From DATFCK01 sp963728975 (GTDB lineage: Bacteria; Verrucomicrobiota; Verrucomicrobiia; Chthoniobacterales; UBA10450), in contig CAVSMF010000001.1 in the NCBI GenBank assembly GCA_963728975.1, forward strand, positions 930,001-994,000: a stretch of DNA of 64,000 nucleotides, in the 5' to 3' direction. How positions within the stretch are numbered: the first letter of the stretch is position 1; each line of letters begins with the position of its first letter. Under the pieces are notes generated by a model. That model worked only from the letters and a program-made list of their open reading frames with translations. It did not search any database and was not told where the DNA came from. Position numbers and translations under genes: made by a program. Positions 24,663-32,927 of the stretch are shown piece after piece.

Positions 24663-25427
24663 ATGAGGATCTTTGGCGGATTTCGATTAAAGGAAGGGTT
24701 GTTCTACGGCGAGGTTATCGGAGAGGAGGTGCATGCCTTCTCTCAGCCTTACTGGATCAATATCCAGCCTACCGGCGAACGGTTCAAGCTCGCCGAGCTC
24801 GAGATCGGTCTAGCCGTCGCACCATCAAAGCTCATCGCGGTGGGATTGAACTACGCCGAGCACATCGCCGAGATGAAACGGACGCCGCTCGGCACGCCAT
24901 TGATCTGGTTCAAAGCGCCGACCTCATTGCTCCCGCACAACGGCACGATTAAACTGGCCTTTCCCGAACACCAGACCGATTTCGAGACCGAGCTTGCCGT
25001 TGTCATCGGCAAAACCGCAAAAAACGTGAGCCCCGAATCGGCGCCGGATTGTATTTTTGGTTATACGATCGGGCTGGATATCAGCGACCGCGACCTGCAA
25101 AAATCGGAAAAACAATTTGGCCGCTGCAAATCGTTCGATACCTACACTCCCATCGGACCGTGGGTCTACGCGGATGCCGACGTTGCGGATGTGGCGATCG
25201 AGCTCCGCCAGAATGGGGCCGTGCGTCAAAGCGCGCGGACCAGCCAGATGATCTATTCGCCGGCCCAAATCGTTTCCTTTGCCAGCCAAGCGCTTACCCT
25301 TTTGCCGGGCGACGTGATTTTGACCGGGACGCCCTCGGGAGTGGGTCCGCTCCGGGCCGGCGACGCCCTGGAGGCGCGCATTGCCGATTGGCCACCGTTG
25401 CGCAATCGGGTGACAAATTCGTTTTAA
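24663..25427 (+). CDS. Fumarylacetoacetate hydrolase family protein
   Basis: A 254-residue FAH-fold enzyme. It shows IAVGLNYAEHIAEM (about 58-71), FKAPTSLLPHNGTIKL, the metal site FETELAVVIGKTAKNV (about 108-123, with paired acidic residues), GYTIGLDISDRDLQ and SFDTYTPIGPWVY, and the C-terminal PGDVILTGTPSGVGPLRAGD. Members hydrolyse or isomerise beta-diketo or hydroxymuconate-type substrates, or act as oxaloacetate decarboxylases; the substrate cannot be set from sequence. The length is typical of the FahA-like short subfamily. Confidence 0.93.
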   Translation: MRIFGGFRLKEGLFYGEVIGEEVHAFSQPYWINIQPTGERFKLAELEIGLAVAPSKLIAVGLNYAEHIAEMKRTPLGTPLIWFKAPTSLLPHNGTIKLAFPEHQTDFETELAVVIGKTAKNVSPESAPDCIFGYTIGLDISDRDLQKSEKQFGRCKSFDTYTPIGPWVYADADVADVAIELRQNGAVRQSARTSQMIYSPAQIVSFASQALTLLPGDVILTGTPSGVGPLRAGDALEARIADWPPLRNRVTNSF

Positions 25428-25433
25428 CAAGGC

Positions 25434-25457
25434 CGCTATCGTTAGGCGGGGCTTTTT
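25434..25457 (+). terminator. Weak terminator after the FAH-family gene
   Basis: CCGC and GCGG arms around TATCGTTA are followed by GGGCTTTTTC. The stem is only about 4-5 bp, so this is a low-confidence call. Confidence 0.3.
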
Positions 25458-25582
25458 CTTCGGAGGAATCGATTGTTTTTATTGACGCGGGGCCGTCTCT
25501 GGCGGCAGATTAATTCAGGTTTATGCGGAATTTATTGAACCCGGCAATAGGCCCCGCCCCTTTGGAATGGGATTCAGCAGGC

Positions 25583-25610
25583 TTGCATACATCCCTCGGA
25601 CAGAGATAAT
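25583..25610 (+). promoter_or_regulatory. Predicted promoter of the ExbB-ExbD-TonB operon
   Basis: TTGCAT (25583-25588) and GATAAT (25605-25610) are separated by 16 bp in an AT-rich stretch about 140 bp before the exbB start. This is sequence resemblance only. Confidence 0.4.
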
Positions 25611-25753
25611 TCGATTAAATAGTCAACCCCTTCATGGCAAATCCGGGAAGTCCAATGGAACAAGGTAAAAAGTTTTGCTGGACTATTTTTCATCCCCTTT
25701 GGGATAAAGGAAAGTTTACAACAAATGGAGCTCACTCAACATCGGCCGCTATT

Positions 25754-26779
25754 ATGAAAACCTCACTGATAATCTGCTTCGCTTTGATCGCGTCGATTTC
25801 GTTCGCGCAAAATCGTCCTGCTGCCCCGCCCCCGCCTCCAGAGGCAACTGCGGCTGCCGGGCAACCATCCCCGGCCGCGGCCAATCCCGCTCTGCCGGTG
25901 AATCCGGCGGCATCGGTGGCGCCGGGCGCGCCCGGGGTTCCCGCGGCGCCGGGAGTTCCAGCGGCGCCGGGTATGAGCCCGGCAGTTGGGATGTCTCCGG
26001 CCGCGCCTGGGGCCGTTGCCGGATCGCCCGCTCCAGGGGCAACGGTCACCGCCACGGTCAGCGGCAGCCTTTCCCCGGTCCCATCGCCTGCGGCCGGGGC
26101 CAGCCCTGGAACTGGTTTAACCGGTCCTCCGTTAACCGGAAATTTCCTGATCGATAATTTCCGAAAAGGCGGCCCGATCATGTGGCCAATCCTGATCGTT
26201 TCCATTATCGCTCTTACCGTCGTCATCGAACGAATCTTCTGGTGGACCGGCCGCTGGTTTCGCCGCGATCCCAAGCGCATTGAAAAGGTGTTTACAGCGG
26301 TTGAAGTGGGCGACGTGGCCGAAGCGTCCCGCCTATCGCGGGAATCTCGCGATCCGGTTTTGCGCATGATGTGGAACGGGCTCAACCACCAGCATGCGTC
26401 GCTCCAAGGCGCTCTTCAGGTTGCAGCCGGAATCGAGATCAAGCGCGCCGGTCGATTTCTGGTGGTCATGGACACGTTGGTCACCCTCGCTCCGTTGCTC
26501 GGTTTGCTCGGCACCATTACCGGTTTGATCCGGTCGTTCAGCTTCCTCGGAAACGAGGAACTGGCGGTGCAGGCCGTCACCGGTGGTATCGCGGAGGCGC
26601 TGATTGCGACAGCCTGCGGTTTGGGTATCGCCATCTTTTCTTTGATTCCATTTAACTTTTTTACCTCCCGCGTGTCTAACTTGGAGTTCGAACTGCAAAC
26701 CGCAGCGACTAACCTCGAGGTGATGCTGGAAGCGAACGTGCGAGCGAAACGCGAGGCGGAACTGGCGCCGTCGAGGTAA
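25754..26779 (+). CDS. exbB: ExbB/TolQ family proton channel with Pro/Ala-rich N-terminal extension
   Basis: ExbB forms the pentameric proton channel that drives TonB. The start ATG 25754-25756 (MKTSLIICFALIASISFAQ) gives a signal peptide. About 95 residues rich in Pro, Ala and Gly follow, with PGVPAAPGVPAAPG-type repeats. The ExbB body starts near residue 140: FRKGGPIMWPILIVSIIALT, then two helices LVTLAPLLGLLGTITGLIRS and IAEALIATACGLGIAIFSLI. The N-terminal signal plus periplasmic linker is a variant seen in some phyla. It heads the operon, 57 bp before exbD. Confidence 0.92.
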   Translation: MKTSLIICFALIASISFAQNRPAAPPPPPEATAAAGQPSPAAANPALPVNPAASVAPGAPGVPAAPGVPAAPGMSPAVGMSPAAPGAVAGSPAPGATVTATVSGSLSPVPSPAAGASPGTGLTGPPLTGNFLIDNFRKGGPIMWPILIVSIIALTVVIERIFWWTGRWFRRDPKRIEKVFTAVEVGDVAEASRLSRESRDPVLRMMWNGLNHQHASLQGALQVAAGIEIKRAGRFLVVMDTLVTLAPLLGLLGTITGLIRSFSFLGNEELAVQAVTGGIAEALIATACGLGIAIFSLIPFNFFTSRVSNLEFELQTAATNLEVMLEANVRAKREAELAPSR

Positions 26780-26836
26780 ATCGGGCGCAATCGGCTCGAG
26801 AAAAACAGAACTTGAAACCGTCCGGATAAGAAAACC

Positions 26837-27274
26837 ATGACAGTCAGCTCTCCCATTCCTCACAAGAGGGCGCGGATCGAAATCATTCCGCTCATCGATA
26901 TCATGTTTTTTCTGCTCGCCAGCTTCATGATGGTGAGCCTGAGCCAGGTCCACATGAAAGGGATCAAGGTCACTCTTCCGGTCGGTCAATCCGGTGAGAC
27001 CCAGTCAAAGCGTGATTATATCAGTCTGTCGGTGAACAAGGACGGGATCTATTTCTTCGATAAAGACGAGATCCCCTACGAAAAACTGCTGCCGAAATTG
27101 CAAGCAGTCTACCGGGAAAACCCGGATGCAAAAGTCTTTGTCCGGGGCGACGCCAACACCGTTCACGGCAACATTATCCGGTTACTCGATGTTCTCCGAT
27201 CGGCCGGCTTTTATAAGATCGCGTTTGAGATCAAGAGCCAGGCGGCCCAGGGCGTGCCCTCGGCCGGACAATAA
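26837..27274 (+). CDS. exbD: ExbD/TolR family protein (first copy)
   Basis: ExbD couples proton flow to TonB. The 145-residue protein has one membrane helix (IEIIPLIDIMFFLLASFMMV, about 15-34) with the proton-carrying aspartate in LIDIMFF, and a periplasmic domain with SLSVNKDGIYFFDKDEIPYE and VFVRGDANTVHGNIIRLLDV. Its first 45 residues are nearly identical to the second ExbD at 27902, also at the nucleotide level. It is 3 bp before tonB copy 1. Confidence 0.95.
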   Translation: MTVSSPIPHKRARIEIIPLIDIMFFLLASFMMVSLSQVHMKGIKVTLPVGQSGETQSKRDYISLSVNKDGIYFFDKDEIPYEKLLPKLQAVYRENPDAKVFVRGDANTVHGNIIRLLDVLRSAGFYKIAFEIKSQAAQGVPSAGQ

Positions 27275-27277
27275 CCG

Positions 27278-27889
27278 ATGAAGCCGCTTCTCTACAAACC
27301 GCCCCCTCGCTGGCAGGTCCTGGCCGCGCTCGGCGGCGCCGTTTTGATCCACCTCGGCGCTGTCGGCTACGCGGCCATCAAGCACGAGCCACCGGCAATC
27401 GATCTCTCCGATATTCCCACCGCCACGGTGGAGGCAACCCTCGAGCCGGTAGAAGAACAGCCAACCCCGCCCCCGGAAGATATCCCCGTTCCCGAGCCGC
27501 CTCCAATGCCTCAAGTACAACCGGAGTTTGTAGAAGAAAGCACTCCGCCGCCGCGGGTGCCGCACCCGGCCAAGATCGCGCCGATCAAAGCGCCTCGAGC
27601 TGGAATCGCTTCAATTCGGGGAGCCAAAGCTGTGGCGATGTACGCCCCCCGCCCCGCCTATCCTTACGAAGCGCGAGCTCACCATATCACGGGCAGCGGC
27701 GTGTGCGTCTTAACGGTAGATGTAGCCAGCGGGAATGTAACCGAAGCGGTTATGGCCCAGAGTATCGGCAGCCCGATTTTGGACGATTCGACGATAAGCG
27801 CATTTAAGCGCTGGCGGTTTCGGCCAAATTCAGTCGCCCCTAGGGTCAAGGTGCCCATTACCTTTACGATGTCGGGTGCAGCCTTTTAG
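27278..27889 (+). CDS. tonB: TonB family energy transducer (first copy)
   Basis: A 203-residue TonB. One N-terminal helix (VLAALGGAVLIHLGAVGYAA) is followed by a Pro/Glu-rich periplasmic spacer (about 40-105) and the C-terminal TonB domain (YAPRPAYPYEARAHHITGSG, VSVTV-like strand LTVDVASGNVTEAVM, DDSTISAFKRWRFRP). TonB transmits energy to outer-membrane receptors. The C-terminal domain closely matches the second TonB at 28488, suggesting tandem duplication with the adjacent exbD. Confidence 0.92.
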   Translation: MKPLLYKPPPRWQVLAALGGAVLIHLGAVGYAAIKHEPPAIDLSDIPTATVEATLEPVEEQPTPPPEDIPVPEPPPMPQVQPEFVEESTPPPRVPHPAKIAPIKAPRAGIASIRGAKAVAMYAPRPAYPYEARAHHITGSGVCVLTVDVASGNVTEAVMAQSIGSPILDDSTISAFKRWRFRPNSVAPRVKVPITFTMSGAAF

Positions 27890-27901
27890 CATGCCATAGA
27901 T

Positions 27902-28393
27902 ATGAAAGTCGCCTCGCCCATCCCGCACAAACGCGCCCGCATCGAGATCATTCCGTTGATCGATATCATGTTCTTTTTGCTGGCCAGCTTCATGATGGTC
28001 AGCCTGAGTCAGACCCACATGAAAGGGATCAAGGTCAATCTGCCTGCCAACACCGCGCAACCGCCGAACCAGGCCAAGGATTTCGTCTCAATCCGCGTCG
28101 CCGCCGGCCCTGTTTATTACATGGACAACCAGTACGTATCGGAAGACCAGCTCATGCCCCGGCTTTTCCAGCTTCATCAGGCTAATCGGAACGTGAAAGT
28201 TTCCATCAGCGCCGAAATGATGGCTATGCACGGCGACGTTATCCACGTCCTCGACGCCGTCCGGACAGTTGGAATCCAGAAGGTCGGCTATCAAATCAGA
28301 GCGGCCCAAACCGGCGCCGCTCCAGCCGGCGCACCGCCGGGCGCCCCCCCGGGCGCACCGCCGCCGCCTCCGCCTCCGGCTCCCCCCCACTAG
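27902..28393 (+). CDS. ExbD/TolR family protein (second copy) with Pro-rich tail
   Basis: A 163-residue ExbD. Residues 1-45 (SPIPHKRARIEIIPLIDIMF and on) repeat the first ExbD almost exactly; the periplasmic part is diverged (VRTVGIQKVGYQIRAAQTG), and the end is an Ala/Gly/Pro-rich tail (GAPPGAPPPPPPPAPPH) missing in copy 1. It lies 12 bp after tonB copy 1. This gives the operon two ExbD and two TonB proteins for one ExbB. Confidence 0.93.
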   Translation: MKVASPIPHKRARIEIIPLIDIMFFLLASFMMVSLSQTHMKGIKVNLPANTAQPPNQAKDFVSIRVAAGPVYYMDNQYVSEDQLMPRLFQLHQANRNVKVSISAEMMAMHGDVIHVLDAVRTVGIQKVGYQIRAAQTGAAPAGAPPGAPPGAPPPPPPPAPPH

Positions 28394-28452
28394 GTTCTTC
28401 CCAGGCGGTCACCGGGCCAGGATCACCCCTCGGCGTCACCGTCACCGCTAAT

Positions 28453-28489
28453 ATTCCTCGCTTTCGAGTGTTCGAACTCGAAGAGGAAT
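28453..28489 (+). promoter_or_regulatory. Stem-loop covering the start codon of the second tonB
   Basis: ATTCCTC (28453-28459) pairs with GAGGAAT (28483-28489), and TTCGAGT with ACTCGAA inside it, around a short loop. The ATG at 28488-28490 is within the 3' arm, so the fold would hide it. This could tune translation of the second TonB relative to the ExbD before it. Confidence 0.4.
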
Positions 28490-29147
28490 GACACCAAACC
28501 GGCCAGGCCTTTACCGATCCAGACCGCAGGCAAAATGGCGGATGCTTGCGGCGTTTGCAGCAGCCGCAGGAATGCATCTGTCGGCGGTCCTGGCTTCGTT
28601 TCATCGCTTGCCGCCGGCTGATCTTCCCGGGACTCCCATCGATGCAATCGATGTCCAAGTCGAAGACCCCGACATAAGAACTCCCGAGCCGCAGGAGGTT
28701 CAGCTGCCCCCGCCGCCAGATTTGGTTTCGCCACCCGAATTCGCTGTCGATGCCGCCACTCCGCCGCCCCGGACAAACAGAATCGCGGCTGCGGTTTATC
28801 GCCGCGAAGTAAATAGAATTGGCAACACCCGGGTTGGGGCTGGAAAGATTTCCGTCCTCAGCGCGCCCCGCCCGGAATATCCCTACCAAGCGCGGAGTCG
28901 TCACATCACCGGAAGCGGGGTCGCCCTTCTGACGGTGGACCAGCGGACCGGCTCCGTCGTGCAAGCGGCGATGGGGCAAAGCACGGGAAATCCCATCCTG
29001 GATAGCTCCGCCCTAAGCGCATTCCGACGGTGGCGGTTTAAACCTGGAACGCCTCCCAGGGTGCGGGTACCGATTACGTTTCTGATTACCGGCTCAGAGT
29101 TTTCAGGAACTCCTGCGCCCGTTCCAACGCCCGCGCCCGATGACTGA
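28488..29147 (+). CDS. TonB family energy transducer (second copy)
   Basis: A 219-residue TonB with an N-terminal helix (WRMLAAFAAAAGMHLSAVLA), a Pro/Glu-rich spacer (about 40-100) and a C-terminal domain (SAPRPEYPYQARSRHITGSG, ALLTVDQRTGSVVQAAMGQS, SALSAFRRWRFKPG) matching copy 1. A Pro/Thr tail (PAPVPTPAPDD) ends it. Its 3' end overlaps the convergent rdgB gene by 62 bp. It follows exbD copy 2 after a 94-bp gap with a hairpin, a larger gap than elsewhere in the operon. Confidence 0.92.
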   Translation: MTPNRPGLYRSRPQAKWRMLAAFAAAAGMHLSAVLASFHRLPPADLPGTPIDAIDVQVEDPDIRTPEPQEVQLPPPPDLVSPPEFAVDAATPPPRTNRIAAAVYRREVNRIGNTRVGAGKISVLSAPRPEYPYQARSRHITGSGVALLTVDQRTGSVVQAAMGQSTGNPILDSSALSAFRRWRFKPGTPPRVRVPITFLITGSEFSGTPAPVPTPAPDD

Positions 29148-29685
29148 TTCGGTTTTTCGTTTCTGCCGGCAGCTCCGCGAACGTCCGATCGTAGCCGGCG
29201 GGAATGAAAATGGGATCGTAACCGAAACCGCCGGCGCCCAGGGGCGCATCCACGATCATTCCTTCGATCTCGCCCAGAAACCGTTTCCGCACTCTCCCTT
29301 GTTCGGCCAGGGCCAGGACGCACCGGAAGCAGGCGCTTCGATTCTCGCGTTTCGGATCCAACCGGTCCAATTCGGCCAGCAGTTTCTCGACATTCTCTCG
29401 ATCGGTTGCATTCTCGCCGGCGTAGCGCGCGGACAGAACGCCGGGCGCCCCTCCCAGAGCGCTCACCTGGAGACCGGAATCGTCAGCCAGGACGAGGCCG
29501 CCCTGCTGTCGCGAAACAGCTACCGCTTTAAAAGTAGCGTTCTCTTCAAATGTTTTTCCCGATTCGATGACGTTCGGGGTTTCCGGATATAAGGAAAGAT
29601 CGCGGACATCGTAATCCGGTCCGAGGATCTGCTGAATCTCGCGCGTCTTATGCGGATTGCGGCTGGCCACAAGTAATCGATGCAT
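29086..29685 (-). CDS. rdgB: XTP/dITP diphosphatase
   Basis: RdgB (HAM1 family) removes deaminated purine triphosphates. The 199-residue protein starts LLVASRNPHKTREIQQILG, includes LVLADDSGLQVSALGGAPGV (substrate-binding Asp and Ser), ARYAGENATD, and GAGGFGYDPIFIPAGYDRTF then SHRARALERAQEFL. The start ATG 29683-29685 is typical. It is divergent from leuS across about 100 bp of inverted-repeat sequence, and its 3' end overlaps the second tonB. Confidence 0.96.
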   Translation of the reverse strand: MHRLLVASRNPHKTREIQQILGPDYDVRDLSLYPETPNVIESGKTFEENATFKAVAVSRQQGGLVLADDSGLQVSALGGAPGVLSARYAGENATDRENVEKLLAELDRLDPKRENRSACFRCVLALAEQGRVRKRFLGEIEGMIVDAPLGAGGFGYDPIFIPAGYDRTFAELPAETKNRISHRARALERAQEFLKTLSR

Positions 29686-29691
29686 GTTTGG

Positions 29692-29779
29692 CGGGATTTA
29701 CCCGATTAACTGGATTATTTTCCAAAAGAGTGCAGCAGCAGAATTGAATCCTGTAAATCCTCTTAATCCTGTCTAAATC
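29692..29779. repeat. Imperfect inverted repeats between rdgB and leuS
   Basis: GGATTTACCCGATTAACTGG (from 29695) resembles, in reverse complement, AATCCTCTTAATCCTGTCTA near 29756-29775; both share the AATCC-TTAATC-AAATC phrase. They fill the divergent intergenic region and may contain both promoters. Confidence 0.55.
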
Positions 29780-29785
29780 TTGTTC

Positions 29786-32380
29786 ATGGGTGAACGCCGC
29801 AAACCATATCCCTTCGACCGGATCGAGCCGAAATGGCAGGCGATCTGGGAGAGGAAAAAACTTTTTCACGCCCCTAATCCCGGCGAGCAAGGGTTCGATC
29901 CTGCCCAACCGAAATTTTATGTTCTGGACATGTTCCCTTATCCGAGCGGGGCCGGATTGCATGTCGGCCATCCCGAAGGCTACACCGCCACCGACATCAT
30001 CGCGCGCTACCGCCGGATGCGCGGGTTCAACGTTTTGCACCCGATGGGCTGGGACGCCTTCGGTCTCCCGGCCGAACAATATGCGATCAAAACCGGCCAA
30101 CACCCCACCATTACCACGCGCCAGAATATCGCCCGGTTCAAAGCGCAGCTGAAACGGATCGGATTTTCCTACGATTGGGAGCGCGAGGTCAACACGACCG
30201 ATCCGGGTTACTTCAAATGGACGCAGTGGATTTTTCTTCAGATCTACAATTCCTGGTTCAATCCGGAAACGCGAAAGGCCGAACCAATCGCGACCTACCG
30301 GGGCGAGAACCCCGACAGTGTGCGCCTGGCCTACGTGGCGGAGGTGCCGGTTAACTGGTGCCCCGAGCTCGGGACCGTGCTGGCCAACGAAGAAGTAGTG
30401 GACGGAAAAAGCGAGGTGGGCGGTTTTCCGGTAGTGCGCCGGCCAATGCGCCAATGGATGCTGCGGATCACGGCCTATGCCGACCGGTTGATTGAGGAAC
30501 TGGAAAGGCTCGAGTGGCCGGAATCGATCAAATTGCTTCAGCGCAATTGGATTGGCCGTAGCGAAGGGGCCGAGATCGATTTCAAGGTCGCCAATCACGA
30601 ACAAACAATCCGCGTGTTTACGACTCGGCCGGACACGCTTTACGGTGGGACATTCCTGGTGCTCGCGCCGGAACATTCACTCGTCGATCTAATCGTCACC
30701 GAAGAACAATGGCCGGCCGTTCGCGAATATCGTGAGCGGACCGCGCGCAAGAGCGATCTCGAGCGGACCGAACTCGCAAAGGAAAAAACAGGTGTCTTTA
30801 CTGGCGCCTACGCCATCAATCCGGCAACCGAAGAAGAAATCCCGATCTGGATTGCTGATTACGTGTTGCTTGGTTACGGGACGGGCGCGATCGGAGGCGT
30901 CCCCGCACACGATTTTCGTGATTACGAGTTCGCGAGCATTTACGAGCTGCCGATGCCTCAAGTTATTGCCAGCGATCAGACCAGGACCGGAAATGTCCGA
31001 ATTCCGATCAAAGGGAAACTCGAGAATGTCGGAGTAGAGCTTCGCTTGGAAGGCATCGCGATCAACTCGCCGATTATCAATGGCCTAACGAGCGCTGAGG
31101 CGAAAAAGAAAATTACCGTCTGGTTAGAAGAGCGCGGTCTGGGCAAGGGCGCGATCAATTACAAACTGCGCGATTGGCTTTTCTCACGCCAGCGTTACTG
31201 GGGCGAACCGTTCCCGATTGTTTGGGAGGAGTCCGCGCCGGATGGGCGTCTTAAACACCGTGCGCTCAAGGAAACCGAGCTGCCGGTGGTGCCGCCGCCG
31301 CTGGAAGATTACAAACCGACCGGCACTGGCGAACCGCCTTTGGCGAAGGCGAAAGATTGGATTCGTTTCTCGAAAACAGCGACACGCGAACTGAATGTGA
31401 TGCCGCAGTGGGCGGGCTCGTGTTGGTATTACCTTCGCTTTTGCGACCCGCACAACGACAAGCGATTCGTCGGTGAAGAATCGGAACGGTATTGGGCGGC
31501 GGGAAATTATCCCGGCACCGTCGATCTTTACGTCGGCGGAACCGAGCATGCCGTTTTGCACCTGCTTTACGCCCGTTTCTGGCACAAAGTCTTGTTCGAT
31601 CTCGGTTATCTGTCGAAACCGGAGCCTTTTCAGCGCCTGGTCAACCAGGGAATCATTCTGGGAGAGGACAATCGCAAAATGTCCAAACGCTGGGGAAACG
31701 TCATCGATCCGGACGACGTGATCGACGACTACGGCGCCGACGCGTTTCGGTGCTACGAAATGTTTATGGGGCCGCTCGAGCAGATGAAACCGTGGAGCAC
31801 GCGCGGGGTGGAAGGGGTCGCCCGGTTCCTGGCCCGGGTATGGCGGTTGATGATGGTGGAAAACCAGGCCGGCCAATGGGTGCCATCAGCCGTTCTCGAA
31901 GATGTCGATCTGACCCGGGACCAGCAAAGGGTCCTTCACGCAACCATCAAAAAAGTCACCGAAGACATCGAATCACTTTCCTTCAACACCGCGATCGCCC
32001 AGATGATGATCTTCGTGAACGCATTCACCAACGCGAGCACAATCCCGACTTCGGCCATGCGAGCGTTTCTGGTCTTATTGAATCCGTTCGCCCCCCATCT
32101 CAGCTCCGAGCTCTGGGAGAAAATCGGGGGCGAAAACGATGTCGCGGAGCAACCGTGGCCCGTTTATCAGGAAAAGTTTCTGGTGGAAGACGAAGTGGAG
32201 ATCGTAATTCAGCTCAACGGCAAAGTCCGCGACCGGATCCGGACAGAGGTGGATGCGGCCGAGGACCAGATTAAAGCGGCCGCCCTGGCCCATCCGAAAA
32301 TAAAAGAATTGATCGCCGGAAAAACTGTTCGCAAAGTCGTCGTTGTCCCAAATAAGCTGGTCAACGTCGTAACCGGTTAG
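29786..32380 (+). CDS. leuS: Leucyl-tRNA synthetase
   Basis: LeuRS charges tRNA-Leu and edits mischarged amino acids. The 864-residue enzyme has MFPYPSGAGLHVGHPEGY (HIGH region, about 46-63), the editing domain (about 230-425, including IRVFTTRPDTLYGGTFLVLA and the GTGAIGGVPAHDFRDY), KMSKR (about residue 632) and the C-terminal anticodon-binding and LeuRS-specific domains ending KVVVVPNKLVNVVTG. The start was set at ATG 29786 rather than the TTG two codons upstream. mscL follows 13 bp later. Confidence 0.98.
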   Translation: MGERRKPYPFDRIEPKWQAIWERKKLFHAPNPGEQGFDPAQPKFYVLDMFPYPSGAGLHVGHPEGYTATDIIARYRRMRGFNVLHPMGWDAFGLPAEQYAIKTGQHPTITTRQNIARFKAQLKRIGFSYDWEREVNTTDPGYFKWTQWIFLQIYNSWFNPETRKAEPIATYRGENPDSVRLAYVAEVPVNWCPELGTVLANEEVVDGKSEVGGFPVVRRPMRQWMLRITAYADRLIEELERLEWPESIKLLQRNWIGRSEGAEIDFKVANHEQTIRVFTTRPDTLYGGTFLVLAPEHSLVDLIVTEEQWPAVREYRERTARKSDLERTELAKEKTGVFTGAYAINPATEEEIPIWIADYVLLGYGTGAIGGVPAHDFRDYEFASIYELPMPQVIASDQTRTGNVRIPIKGKLENVGVELRLEGIAINSPIINGLTSAEAKKKITVWLEERGLGKGAINYKLRDWLFSRQRYWGEPFPIVWEESAPDGRLKHRALKETELPVVPPPLEDYKPTGTGEPPLAKAKDWIRFSKTATRELNVMPQWAGSCWYYLRFCDPHNDKRFVGEESERYWAAGNYPGTVDLYVGGTEHAVLHLLYARFWHKVLFDLGYLSKPEPFQRLVNQGIILGEDNRKMSKRWGNVIDPDDVIDDYGADAFRCYEMFMGPLEQMKPWSTRGVEGVARFLARVWRLMMVENQAGQWVPSAVLEDVDLTRDQQRVLHATIKKVTEDIESLSFNTAIAQMMIFVNAFTNASTIPTSAMRAFLVLLNPFAPHLSSELWEKIGGENDVAEQPWPVYQEKFLVEDEVEIVIQLNGKVRDRIRTEVDAAEDQIKAAALAHPKIKELIAGKTVRKVVVVPNKLVNVVTG

Positions 32381-32393
32381 ATTCCGGAAACGT

Positions 32394-32849
32394 ATGTGGA
32401 AAGAATTCAAGGAATTCGCAATCAAAGGTAACGTCGTCGATCTGGCGGTCGCGGTGATCGTCGGCGGCGCCTTTACTCCGATTGTAAACTCACTGGTTAC
32501 GGACATCATCATGCCGCCGATCAGTCTTCTCACCGGCGGTCTCGATTTCACCAGCAAGTTTGTCGTTCTTAAAGCCGCTAAAAATGGGTCTGCCGCATTC
32601 AATACACCGGCCGAAGCCGCGACTGCGGGCGCGATTACCTGGAATTACGGAAAGTTTATCACTCTGGTGCTCAGTTTCTTCATTGTCGCGTTTGTGGTTT
32701 TTCTGCTGGTGCGCGGCTTGAACAAAATGAAACAGCCGAAGCCCAGTGCGCCCCCGGTGGCGAAAGACTGCCCCGCCTGCACGATGTCGATTCCGATCAA
32801 GGCCACCCGTTGCCCGCATTGCACGACCCAGTTGGCGGCTTCGAGTTGA
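32394..32849 (+). CDS. mscL: Large-conductance mechanosensitive channel with zinc-ribbon tail
   Basis: MscL opens under membrane tension to release solutes. The 151-residue protein has the N-terminal FKEFAIKGNVVDLAVAVIVG GAFTPIV region, two membrane segments (about 15-45 and 80-105), and a replacement of the usual C-terminal helical bundle by KDCPACTMSIPIKATRCPHC, a Cys-x2-Cys-x10-Cys-x2-Cys zinc ribbon (cysteines near 126, 129, 140, 143). This cytoplasmic tail could link the channel to a regulator. It follows leuS by 13 bp. Confidence 0.95.
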   Translation: MWKEFKEFAIKGNVVDLAVAVIVGGAFTPIVNSLVTDIIMPPISLLTGGLDFTSKFVVLKAAKNGSAAFNTPAEAATAGAITWNYGKFITLVLSFFIVAFVVFLLVRGLNKMKQPKPSAPPVAKDCPACTMSIPIKATRCPHCTTQLAASS

Positions 32850-32927
32850 CCCGATTCCGCGCCAACGAACCTCAGGGGGGCATGGCAGCACGCCATCTTT
32901 TGCCTCGGCCCGCGATGACAGCCCGTC

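Larger units (their letters stand above)
25428..25753. other. Intergenic region upstream of the TonB operon
   Basis: No gene is seen. A weak hairpin with a T-run (25434-25457) may terminate the FAH-family transcript, and a promoter-like pair lies at 25583-25610. The sequence is noticeably more AT-rich from about 25590 to 25740 than its surroundings. Confidence 0.5.
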
